Program-made: the position numbers and the translations under genes
Assembly (NCBI GenBank): GCA_046154695.1
Contig: JBJXFI010000472.1
Location: 1-12,565, forward strand
Direction: 5' to 3'
Origin: DALYLB01 sp046154695
GTDB taxonomy: Bacteria > Acidobacteriota > Blastocatellia > RBC074
DNA length: 12,565 nt
In this document: piece after piece, positions 1 through 6,398 of the stretch
How positions within the stretch are numbered: position 1 is the stretch's first letter
Layout: each line of letters starts with the position of its first letter
Notes under the pieces: generated by a model
Databases searched by the model: none
What the model saw: the letters and a program-made list of their open reading frames with translations, nothing else
What the model was told of the DNA's origin: nothing

Positions 1-1
1 C

Positions 2-595
2 GGCGGTGGCGGCGGCGGCGGTGGCGCCAACGGCGCCCCGGTCGCGCGCGTCGCGCCGATTCCCGCACAGGTCCAGGCCACGCTCAAACAGGGCGCGGTC
101 ATCCGGCTCGACGGTTCCGCGTCGAGCGATCCGGACAACGATTCGCTGAGTTACAAGTGGTACGACAACGGCGCGCAGATCGCGGAGGGCGCCATCATCG
201 ATGTCACGCTCGCCGCGGGACTGCACACCGTCACGCTGAAGGTCTCCGACAGCAAGGGAGGAGAGAATACCTCCGCGCCGCAAAACGTCGAGGTCCTCCC
301 GCGGCCGCTGAGCATTCTCAGCGCGTCGCCGGCCAAGATCGACAACTTTGGCTACACGACCATCACCGTCCGCGGAACGGGCTTCAATTCGGAAACGCAG
401 GTGCGTTTCGATTGCACTTCGTTCTGCCAGGGCGGATCGCAGATCGCCATCACGATCAACAGCATCGAGGAGGACGCCATCGTTCTCACGGCCCGGACGA
501 CGCAGAAGACGCCGTTCGGCAACCGCGATTGCATCGTCACGGGTTCCGGCGGCGCGACCTCGCGGCTGGTTCGCAGCAATTTCGTTTCGAACTGA
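2..595 (+). CDS. C-terminal part of a PKD + IPT/TIG-like domain surface protein (5' end outside window)
   Basis: The frame is open from the first base of the window to a TGA at 593-595, giving 197 visible residues. It starts with eight consecutive glycines, a typical flexible linker. Residues about 12-98 read as a PKD/Ig-like beta-sandwich: a proline-rich lead-in, then LDGSASSDPDNDSLSYKW (36-53) and HTVTLKVSD (75-83), the standard PKD signature strands. Residues about 104-197 look like an IPT/TIG-type Ig domain (SILSASPAKIDNFGYTTITVRGTGF, split here as residues 104-128). This half has three cysteines (138, 142, 177) that could form disulphides outside the cytoplasm. Such modules occur in exported adhesive or carbohydrate-binding proteins. 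No enzymatic domain is visible, and the missing N-terminal part would define the role. It is followed immediately by a strong terminator, so it ends its own transcription unit. The domain class is likely; the function is unknown. Confidence 0.85.
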   Translation, partial: GGGGGGGGANGAPVARVAPIPAQVQATLKQGAVIRLDGSASSDPDNDSLSYKWYDNGAQIAEGAIIDVTLAAGLHTVTLKVSDSKGGENTSAPQNVEVLPRPLSILSASPAKIDNFGYTTITVRGTGFNSETQVRFDCTSFCQGGSQIAITINSIEEDAIVLTARTTQKTPFGNRDCIVTGSGGATSRLVRSNFVSN

Positions 596-621
596 TCGCG
601 ATTCAACTCACCCCCTACAGA

Positions 622-660
622 GCCGCGCGCGATGGGCAACCGTTGCGCGCGGCTTTTTTT
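622..660 (+). terminator. Intrinsic (Rho-independent) terminator
   Basis: A perfect 9-bp stem, GCCGCGCGC (622-630) with GCGCGCGGC (645-653), encloses a 14-base loop and is followed directly by seven T residues (654-660). The loop side can re-pair as GCAAC/GTTGC (636-640 with 642-646), an alternative inner hairpin. It lies 27 bases after the stop of the PKD/IPT gene and separates that gene from everything downstream. Confidence 0.92.
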
Positions 661-826
661 ATTGAAAAGCAGGACGAGACTGAAATCCGGATCGATCCTC
701 CGATGCGTCCGCTTTCGGGAAAGCCTCGTCCCGTGTGTGAACAGCCATCTCCGTCGCCACGCGCGCCGGCAGTGTTCAACGCCTCGCCTTGCCGCACTTA
801 CGCCATCCCTCCCTTCGGCACACGCC
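661..826. other. Non-coding stretch, nothing recognised
   Basis: Between the terminator and the permease remnant. Open frames exist on both strands, but their translations are arginine/proline-rich, have no ribosome binding site and resemble no family I know. If the remnant downstream once had an N-terminal membrane helix here, it is no longer readable. Confidence 0.5.
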
Positions 827-987
827 TTTTTGAACAACATCTTCTCGGTTCCGGACTACGAGGATTATCGGGATCAGAATCAGGTGTTGTCCGGCTTGCT
901 GCTCATTTTCATTGCTATGCTGACTGTTGGATCCCGGCGCGGCGGGCGACGAAGGTGGATCCGATGATCGCGCTCAGATGTGAGTAG
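827..987 (+). pseudogene. Remnant of an ADOP/MacB-type permease (two fragments in different frames)
   Basis: Two short pieces match opposite ends of the Acidobacterial-type duplicated permease family (MacB/FtsX superfamily). In the frame starting at 827 one reads NNIFSVPDYEDYRDQNQVLS (833-892), like the FSYPDYLDYRDxNxVFSGL segment after the first membrane helix of these proteins. From about 922 in another frame one reads CWIPARRATKVDPMIALRCE and a stop at 985-987, matching the family's C-terminal signature (W-PARRA-xVDPxxALRxE). Intact members are about 800 residues long. Here nearly all of the protein between the two pieces is gone and the frame is shifted, so the gene is dead. There is no start or ribosome binding site. 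I know the motifs from the family; the identification rests on these two short matches only. Confidence 0.72.
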
Positions 988-1187
988 CCTGCATCCCGCG
1001 GATTTCTCCCGACGAGTGACGGAAGGCTGCGGGCGGAAATTATGCGGGCGCTCTATCAAGCCTGGCGCTGGCGCGCTATATTCCCGGAGCATTGCGAGTC
1101 CTTCTTGCAACTGTTGGATGAACCCTGGATTTCAGATCGGTCCCGGACTCGCTCTTTTGACGATCGCATGGCGAGGGAGGCTCCATT
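988..1187. other. Leader region upstream of the sulfatase
   Basis: No gene is supported. The only clear signal is a strong Shine-Dalgarno sequence GAGGGAGG (1173-1180), seven bases before the TTG at 1188. It fixes the sulfatase start despite the rare initiation codon. No convincing sigma70 -35/-10 pair was found. Confidence 0.55.
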
Positions 1188-2621
1188 TTGAAATACCGTC
1201 ACCTTTTGTTTTTCCTGCTGCTGGCGTTGCCGTTTGAAGCCGCCCCGCAATCGTCCGGTTCTTCGAAACAAGCGGCTCGCCCCAACATCGTCTTCATTCT
1301 GGTGGATGATCTGCGATGGGATGAAACGGGCATCGCGGGCCATCCCTTCCTCAGGACGCCCAACATCGACCGCATCGGCAGGGAAGGCGCGGTCTTCCAC
1401 AATGCCTTCATGACCACGCCGTTGTGCTCGCCGTCGCGCGCCAGCTTTCTGACGGGCCAGTACGCGCACACCCACGGCATCACCGACAACGTGGATCGAT
1501 CGGCCGCGAGTCACAAGCTCGCGACCTTTCCCCGGCTGCTTCATCAATCGGGTTATGAGACCGCGTTCATCGGCAAGTGGCATATGGGCAACGACGACAC
1601 GCCGCGCCCCGGCTTCGACCGGTGGGTGAGCTTCAAGGGACAGGGGACCTATCTCAATCCGGACATCAATGAAGACGGCAAGGCCGTCAAGCCCGTGGGA
1701 TACACCACGGACATTCTCACGGGCTACGCGACGGAGTTCATCCGGCGGCGGCACGACAAACCGTTTCTAGTCTATCTGGCGCACAAGGCGATTCATCCGG
1801 AAGTCACGCAGAATGACGACGGAAGCGTCAACCTGGCCGACTCGGAGCGCTTCCTTCCCGCCGAGCGCCACCGGAATCTATACGCGGACAAGGCCATCCC
1901 GCACAGGCCGAATTACAGGCGCGCGCCTGAGGGCAAGCCCGCGCTGCTGCGACAGATCGGCAACCTGCCGCCGCTCGGGCCCGCGACCGTCACGCGCGAC
2001 GAAGCCATCCTCGATCGTCAACGGACGCTGATGGCGATTGACGACGGCGTCGGCGAAATCCTGAAGGCGCTCGAAGAGACCGGACGGCTCGACAATACGA
2101 TCTTCGTCTTCACCAGCGACAACGGCTACTTTTATGGCGAACACGGACTGAGCGTCGAGCGGCGGCTGGCGTATGAGGAATCCATACGCATGCCGTTGCT
2201 CGTGCGATACCCGGGGATGATCAGACCCGGCACAGTTCGCAATGAGATTGCCCTGAACATCGATCTTGCGCCGACACTGCTTTCAATGGCGAACGTGGAA
2301 GCGCCGGGCACGATGCAGGGGCGTTCGCTCGCGCCATTGCTGAAAGGCGCAAGACCCGCATGGCGCAATTCATTCCTCGTTGAATACTATTCCGACAAAG
2401 TCTTTCCGCGCATCGCGCGGATGGGCTACAAGGCGGTGCGCGACCAGCGATGGAAGTACATCCGCTATCTGGAACTGGACGGGATGGATGAGCTGTACGA
2501 CCTGAAGACCGACCCTTACGAAATGAGGAACCTCATCCATCAGCCTGAGGCGCAAAATGCGCTCGAAAGAATGAAAGGCGAGCTGGGGCGATTGCTCAAG
2601 GAAACAGCCGCCCGGAATTAG
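1188..2621 (+). CDS. Exported formylglycine-dependent sulfatase (family S1)
   Basis: A 477-residue sulfatase that hydrolyses sulfate esters, probably of a sulfated sugar or glycan. Residues 1-20 form a signal peptide (MKYRHLLFFLLLALPFEA), so it acts in the periplasm or outside. Family motifs follow in order: PNIVFILVDD with calcium-binding Asp40/Asp41; CSPSR (80-84), the motif whose cysteine is converted to formylglycine, followed by TGQYAHTHG; GKWH (129-132, Lys130 and His132); HKAIHP (199-204); SDNG (310-313), which carries the metal-binding Asp311/Asn312; and a C-terminal ELYDLKTDPYEMRNL segment typical of DUF4976-like ends. Length is normal. The layout resembles GlcNAc-6-sulfatase and similar glycan sulfatases, but substrate cannot be read from motifs. 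The start is TTG with a near-perfect ribosome binding site at 1173-1180. Activity needs a formylglycine-generating enzyme or anaerobic maturase encoded elsewhere. It is followed by about 420 non-coding bases and a new promoter, so it is probably a separate unit from the genes downstream. Confidence 0.95.
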   Translation: MKYRHLLFFLLLALPFEAAPQSSGSSKQAARPNIVFILVDDLRWDETGIAGHPFLRTPNIDRIGREGAVFHNAFMTTPLCSPSRASFLTGQYAHTHGITDNVDRSAASHKLATFPRLLHQSGYETAFIGKWHMGNDDTPRPGFDRWVSFKGQGTYLNPDINEDGKAVKPVGYTTDILTGYATEFIRRRHDKPFLVYLAHKAIHPEVTQNDDGSVNLADSERFLPAERHRNLYADKAIPHRPNYRRAPEGKPALLRQIGNLPPLGPATVTRDEAILDRQRTLMAIDDGVGEILKALEETGRLDNTIFVFTSDNGYFYGEHGLSVERRLAYEESIRMPLLVRYPGMIRPGTVRNEIALNIDLAPTLLSMANVEAPGTMQGRSLAPLLKGARPAWRNSFLVEYYSDKVFPRIARMGYKAVRDQRWKYIRYLELDGMDELYDLKTDPYEMRNLIHQPEAQNALERMKGELGRLLKETAARN

Positions 2622-2780
2622 CCGGCCCGTATGTTCCGGGCATTTCAGCGAATTTGAGATGGACTCACGGGACGAGGCGAAACAAGGCAAGAACAAGGGA
2701 GTCTCGCCTTTCCCTGCGTTTTTGCGTGAGATCTCTCTTCCTGGCCCATCTCCCTTCCGGTCCGGGGTAAAAATTCCCGC
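2622..2780. other. Intergenic region with a possible degenerate repeat
   Basis: No gene is supported. A short GCCCG...CGGGC hairpin (2625-2641) follows the sulfatase stop but lacks a T tract, so it is a poor terminator. Positions about 2700-2730 (CTCGCCTTTCCCTGCG, TTTTTGCGTGAG) resemble the intergenic GCAAAGACGC-type repeats seen in many environmental bacterial genomes. This is a resemblance only. Confidence 0.35.
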
Positions 2781-2808
2781 TTTACAGGCGAACGGGGCAA
2801 TGTATAAT
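2781..2808 (+). promoter_or_regulatory. Sigma70-type promoter for the nonulosonate/acyl-modification genes
   Basis: TTTACA (2781-2786), a 16-base spacer, then a perfect TATAAT (2803-2808). It is preceded by an A/T-rich patch (GGTAAAAATT). An 8-base direct repeat AATTCCCG occurs at 2772-2779 and 2806-2813, flanking the core promoter, and an inverted repeat AACGGG/CCCGTT (2791-2796, 2815-2820) spans the -10 and the predicted start site. These could be operator half-sites. It is the clearest promoter in the window and points into the run of genes from 3147 onward, leaving a leader of about 330 bases. Confidence 0.7.
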
Positions 2809-2820
2809 TCCCGTCCCGTT

Positions 2821-3146
2821 GCGGACTGAACTCATCACTGCCCCTGTGACTATGAAATGCGATCCGGCCGGTGACTCCACAAACACAAATCGAAAGACAC
2901 AACGAAAAGATCAAAGTTCGAACAGGCGATCTTCCTTTCGCGGCGCGCATCCGCCTTCCTTTCCATGATTTGATCGTCTGAATCGAAAGATGCCACAATC
3001 GCGCGGCGGAAGGTGCGTAGGTCACCCTCCAGCTTCATCCATTGACAATCATCACGCTGCCTCGACATGAGGTTTCCTTGGAAGGTAACGCGCTCGACGG
3101 GGAGAGGTGCGTCCGCGGGCCGGCCCCGAAGGAATGGGCAAAGGAT
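2821..3146 (+). other. Long 5' leader of the dioxygenase gene
   Basis: From just after the predicted transcription start to the chosen start codon. It contains one small ATG-started open frame (2852-2968, 38 residues, very basic, no ribosome binding site) and no recognised RNA element. The dioxygenase frame is open back to a TTG at 3042, so part of this stretch could be coding if that start is used. Confidence 0.4.
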
Positions 3147-4064
3147 ATGAATTTTCTCAAGAGCGTTCGTCGAAACGTGGCGTATGCGGGGCGGCATTAC
3201 ACGCCGACGTGGCGATATGTCTTCAATTTCGGATCGACGATGGCCTGGCGGCGCGAGCGTCCGTCGATCGAGGGTGAGGCGAAGCGGGTGGTCGAAGAGC
3301 TCGACCAAAACGGCGTTGCGATGACGACGGCGGCCCGGTTGCTGGGCGAGGCGTCGTGTTTCGACGAGCTTGGGCGGGCGATCGAGGAATTGGAGAGCGA
3401 GTGGGCGGAGCGGATCGCCGCCGAGCGCGCGGCGGCCAATCGCCACGACGCCTCGCGGAAGACGTTCATCCATCAATTGCTCGGCGATCATCCGCGGCTC
3501 GACCCCGGGAGCGTCTATGCTCGATTCGCCCTGCAGGCGCCGGTTCTGCGGATCGCGAATGAATATTTCGGAATGTACACCCGGCTGCGTTTTTACAACG
3601 TGTGGCACACGCTAACGACCGAGGGCGAAGCGCGGGAGTCGCAGCTCTGGCATTTCGATCGCGAGGATCATCTGATTCTGAAGGTCTTCGTCTATTTCTC
3701 CGACATCGACGAGGGGGCCGGGCCGTTCACCTATGCGCCGGGGACGCATCGGAAAGGGGCGATCCGGCGGCAACCCGAAAGTTTTATCGAGAACGGCGTG
3801 GTTCGGGTGAGGGACGAAGAGATGGCCCGTGTGGTTCCGCGGGGCGATTGGGTGCGGGCGCTCGGGCCGAAAGGGACAATTCTCTTCACCGACACGCGGG
3901 GATATCACAAGGGCGGGCTGGCGCGAACGCGGGACCGGATTCTGTACACCTGTCTTTTCACCTCGCCGACCTCGCAGGCGCCGGAACTCTTCGAGCGCGG
4001 ATCGCGAATTGAATTGCCGGCAAATCGGGCAGAAGCCATGGCGCTGGCGGGAAGAGATCATTGA
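3147..4064 (+). CDS. Phytanoyl-CoA dioxygenase (PhyH)-like Fe(II)/2-oxoglutarate oxygenase
   Basis: A 305-residue cytoplasmic oxygenase of the PhyH family, expected to hydroxylate a small molecule or thioester with O2 and 2-oxoglutarate. The facial triad is visible: WHFDRED gives His169 and Asp171, and GYHKGG gives His254. Arg264 in ARTRDRILY, ten residues later, fits the 2-oxoglutarate carboxylate. Between them FVYFSDIDEGAGPFTYAPGTH (181-201) is the usual jelly-roll core of this family. No signal peptide. The start ATG at 3147 has GAAGGA 13 bases upstream. An in-frame TTG at 3042 would add 35 residues without an obvious conserved sequence, so I prefer the ATG, but this is not certain. The stop TGA overlaps the TTG start of the nonulosonate synthase by three bases, indicating translational coupling, so the substrate is probably an intermediate of that pathway (the sugar acid, its acyl group or an acyl-ACP). 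Family certain, substrate unknown. Confidence 0.88.
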   Translation: MNFLKSVRRNVAYAGRHYTPTWRYVFNFGSTMAWRRERPSIEGEAKRVVEELDQNGVAMTTAARLLGEASCFDELGRAIEELESEWAERIAAERAAANRHDASRKTFIHQLLGDHPRLDPGSVYARFALQAPVLRIANEYFGMYTRLRFYNVWHTLTTEGEARESQLWHFDREDHLILKVFVYFSDIDEGAGPFTYAPGTHRKGAIRRQPESFIENGVVRVRDEEMARVVPRGDWVRALGPKGTILFTDTRGYHKGGLARTRDRILYTCLFTSPTSQAPELFERGSRIELPANRAEAMALAGRDH

Positions 4065-5089
4065 CCAACCTCTTCGATAAGCTGGAAAACCGGTGCCTGA
4101 TCATCGGCGAGATCGCGCAGGCGCACGACGGCAGCCTCGGGACGGCGCACGCCTACATCGACGCCGTCGCGAGCGCGGGCGCGGATGCGATCAAGTTTCA
4201 AACGCACATCGCCGCGGCCGAGAGCACGCCCGGCGAACCGTGGCGCGTGAAGTTCAGCCGGCAGGACGCGACCCGGTACGCGTACTGGCAGCGGATGGAG
4301 TTCACCGAGGAGCAGTGGCGCGGTCTGGCGGCGCACGCGGCCGAGCGCGGCCTGCTCTTCCTCTCTTCGGCCTTTTCGTTGGAGGCCGTGGAGCTGCTCG
4401 AACGAGTGGGCGTTCCGGCCTGGAAAGTCGGCGCGGGAGAGACGACCAATCTGCCGATGATCGAGCGAATGGCGCGGACGGGCGCGCCCGTCATCCTGTC
4501 GAGCGGGATGTCGACCTGGGCGGAGCTGGATGCCGCGGTCGCCTGCGCGCGCGCGGCGGGGGCGCCGATCGCGGTGCTGCAGTGCACGACGGCGTATCCC
4601 TGCCCGCCGGAGAAGCTGGGGTTGAACCTGATCGCGGAGCTGCGCGACCGATATGATTGCCCGGTCGGCCTGTCGGATCACTCGGGGACGATCTTCGCGG
4701 GGCTTGCGGCGGCGGCGCTCGGCGCGAGGATCATCGAAACCCACGTGACGTTTTCGCGGGAGTGTTTCGGACCGGACGTGACCGCGTCGCTGACGACCGC
4801 GGAGCTGCGTCAACTGGTCGAGGGCGTTCGATTCCTGGAGAAGGCGCTGTCGCATCCGGTCGACAAGGAGGCAATGGCGGCGGAGCTCGATCCGCTTCGC
4901 CGGGCGTTCACAAAGAGCATCGTCGCGCGCAGGGATCTGCCGGCCGGCGCGGTGCTCGGCCGGGAAGACCTGGCCCTCAAAAAACCCGGCACGGGAATTC
5001 CGGCGGCGCGGCTGCCGGAGCTGCTCGGCCGCCGCCTGCGCGCGCCGCTTGCGGCGGATCAAATGATTCAGGAGCAGGACCTCGATTGA
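4061..5089 (+). CDS. neuB: NeuB-type nonulosonic acid (sialic acid-like) synthase
   Basis: A 342-residue enzyme condensing phosphoenolpyruvate with a 6-carbon N-acyl-mannosamine-type sugar to give a 9-carbon nonulosonic acid. The TIM barrel (about 10-270) shows IIGEIAQAHDGSLG (14-27), IKFQTH (44-49), LSSGMS (146-151), LQCTTAYP (173-180) and VGLSDHSG (202-209). Metal ligands are His207 and His228, spaced 21 residues apart as in characterised NeuB. The C-terminal SAF/antifreeze-like domain (about 282-342) carries SIVARRDLPAG and KKPGTGIP, which cap the active site of the partner subunit. Length is normal. Divergent points: AHDGS replaces the common NHNGS, and ETHVTFSRECFGPD (226-239) replaces the usual EKHFTLD...GPDH. 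It therefore belongs to a side branch of the family, and sialic, legionaminic or another product cannot be told apart. The start is TTG, overlapping the previous stop, with GGGAAGAG at 4049-4056. Confidence 0.93.
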   Translation: MTNLFDKLENRCLIIGEIAQAHDGSLGTAHAYIDAVASAGADAIKFQTHIAAAESTPGEPWRVKFSRQDATRYAYWQRMEFTEEQWRGLAAHAAERGLLFLSSAFSLEAVELLERVGVPAWKVGAGETTNLPMIERMARTGAPVILSSGMSTWAELDAAVACARAAGAPIAVLQCTTAYPCPPEKLGLNLIAELRDRYDCPVGLSDHSGTIFAGLAAAALGARIIETHVTFSRECFGPDVTASLTTAELRQLVEGVRFLEKALSHPVDKEAMAAELDPLRRAFTKSIVARRDLPAGAVLGREDLALKKPGTGIPAARLPELLGRRLRAPLAADQMIQEQDLD

Positions 5090-5103
5090 GCACGGAGACG
5101 CGC

Positions 5104-6285
5104 ATGCGCGAGTTCAACGACATCGAGGCCGGGGATGCGGCGCGGCTGCGAAAAACGATCACGGCCGAAGCGGTCGAGGCTTTCGCCGAGTTTTCGGGCG
5201 ACTGGAATCCGCTGCACCTCGATGAGGCGTTCGCGCGCGGGACCAGCTTTCACCGGCGGGTCGCGCACGGAATGATCGTCGCGAGCTACGTTTCGACGCT
5301 GGTGGGGATGCACCTGCCCGGCCCCGGGGCATTGTGGGCGCAGCAGAATTTCCGGTGGCGCGCGCCGGTCTTCATCGGAGATGAATTGGAGATCACTCTC
5401 ACGGTCAGGCATAAATCGGAGGGGACGCGCACGCTCACGGTTGAGGTCGCCGCGGTCAACCAGAACAACCAGGTCGTCATGGAGGGGGAAGGAACAGTGA
5501 TGGTTCTTGAAGAGCGAAAAGTCGCGCGCGATCTGCCGCTCGGCGAGCGCGTCGCCCTGGTCACGGGCAGCTCTCGCGGCATCGGCGCCGCCATCGCGCA
5601 ATCGCTCGCGGCGTCGGGCGCGAGCGTCGTCATCAATTACATCCGCAATCGATCGGCCGCGAGCGACCTGCGGGCCCGGATCGATTCCGAGGGAGGCAGG
5701 GCGATCGCCGTGCAGGCCGATATCACCGATCCGGCCGCCGTCTCGCGGCTCGTCGAGCAGGCGCGCGAATCGTTCGGGAAGCCGGTCGATGTGCTGATCA
5801 ACAATGCCAGCGGGGCGATTCAGGCAAAACCCTTCATCGAGACCGAGTGGAACGAGATTCATTCGCATCTGGAGACGCAACTTCGCGGCGCCTTCAACTG
5901 CGCCCGCGCCGTGCTGCCCGCGATGATCGCGGCCGGCTCCGGGCGGATCGTCAACATCGGCTCGATCTCCGCCTGGAATGCGCCGCCGGTCAATCAGATC
6001 GGCTATGTCACGGCGAAGGCCGCGCTCCGGGCCTTCACGAAGGCGCTGGCCGCGGAGCTCGGCCCGAAGGGGATCCGCGTGAACATGGTCTCGCCCGGAA
6101 TGACCGAGACCGATCTGATTTCGGACGTGCCCGAACGCCTGCGGAAGGTCCAGGCGATGCAGACGCCATTGCGGCGGCTTGCGACGACCGAGGACGTGGC
6201 GCGAACCGTGCAGTTTCTCTGCTCCGACGCGGCCGAGTTCATCAATGGCGCCGATATTCCGGTCTGCGGCGGGATTACAATGTAG
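5104..6285 (+). CDS. MaoC-like hydratase fused to SDR (FabG-like) reductase
   Basis: One continuous 393-residue frame with two enzymes. Residues about 1-140 are a MaoC hot-dog domain with the hydratase motif SGDWNPLH, giving catalytic Asp33 and His38, and an HGM segment (65-67). Residues about 147-393 are a short-chain dehydrogenase: TGSSRGIG (154-161) for NAD(P), NNAS (233-236), Ser287/Ser289 and YVTAK (Tyr301, Lys305), PG at 331-332, and the C-terminal GADIPVCGG of FabG-like members. Together they could interconvert 3-oxo, 3-hydroxy and 2-enoyl thioesters on CoA or ACP. These domains are usually separate genes. Lying between neuB and the FkbH/ACP pair, the fusion probably makes or trims the hydroxyacyl group used for sugar N-acylation (inference). 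ATG 5104 has GGAG at 5094-5097; a TTG at 5086 that overlaps the neuB stop, as at the previous junction, is an alternative start adding six residues. Confidence 0.9.
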   Translation: MREFNDIEAGDAARLRKTITAEAVEAFAEFSGDWNPLHLDEAFARGTSFHRRVAHGMIVASYVSTLVGMHLPGPGALWAQQNFRWRAPVFIGDELEITLTVRHKSEGTRTLTVEVAAVNQNNQVVMEGEGTVMVLEERKVARDLPLGERVALVTGSSRGIGAAIAQSLAASGASVVINYIRNRSAASDLRARIDSEGGRAIAVQADITDPAAVSRLVEQARESFGKPVDVLINNASGAIQAKPFIETEWNEIHSHLETQLRGAFNCARAVLPAMIAAGSGRIVNIGSISAWNAPPVNQIGYVTAKAALRAFTKALAAELGPKGIRVNMVSPGMTETDLISDVPERLRKVQAMQTPLRRLATTEDVARTVQFLCSDAAEFINGADIPVCGGITM

Positions 6286-6298
6286 GAACAAGATTTAG

Positions 6299-6376
6299 GC
6301 CACGAATGAACACGAATGTTCACGAATGGGCCGCGAGGGGGAAATCCCCCGGGGGGTATTCGTGTTCATTCGTGGC
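6299..6376. repeat. Palindromic intergenic repeat with 19-bp perfect arms
   Basis: GCCACGAATGAACACGAAT (6299-6317) is matched exactly by its reverse complement at 6358-6376. The left arm itself holds the unit CACGAAT several times (also at 6321-6327, TTCACGAATG). The 40-base centre contains a second hairpin, GGGGG/CCCCC around AAAT (6337-6350). It lies in the 113 bases between the MaoC/SDR and FkbH genes, and its right arm ends about 20 bases before the FkbH start. I know similar CACGAATGAACACGAAT repeats as common intergenic elements; the family name is not known to me. Confidence 0.9.
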
Positions 6377-6398
6377 TGATGGCTTCTTCTTTGCTGAT

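Noticed and set aside
2625..2641. Terminator after the sulfatase
   Set aside because: A five-base-pair stem with no following T tract; too weak to call.
3042..3146. TTG start for the dioxygenase 35 codons upstream
   Set aside because: The extra residues show no PhyH-like sequence. ATG 3147 begins a plausible N-terminus. Kept as an alternative only.
4058..5062. Long antisense open frame over neuB (and similar ones over the SDR, FkbH, GNAT and neuC genes)
   Set aside because: Arg-rich, without known motifs or ribosome binding sites; a codon-bias shadow of well-supported + strand genes.
4657..5103. Upstream extension of the MaoC/SDR frame through neuB
   Set aside because: The frame is open only because of the GC-rich composition. 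Its translation there is Gly/Arg/Ala-rich shadow of neuB, and the MaoC domain starts at about 5104.
6299..6376. CRISPR-like or transposon-end interpretation of the CACGAAT repeats
   Set aside because: There are no regularly spaced repeats with unique spacers, no transposase and no visible target-site duplication; it is one inverted repeat.
5847..6398. Upstream extension of the FkbH frame through the SDR gene and the repeat
   Set aside because: It is a shadow of the SDR coding sequence followed by palindromic repeat. Family similarity begins at about 6399.
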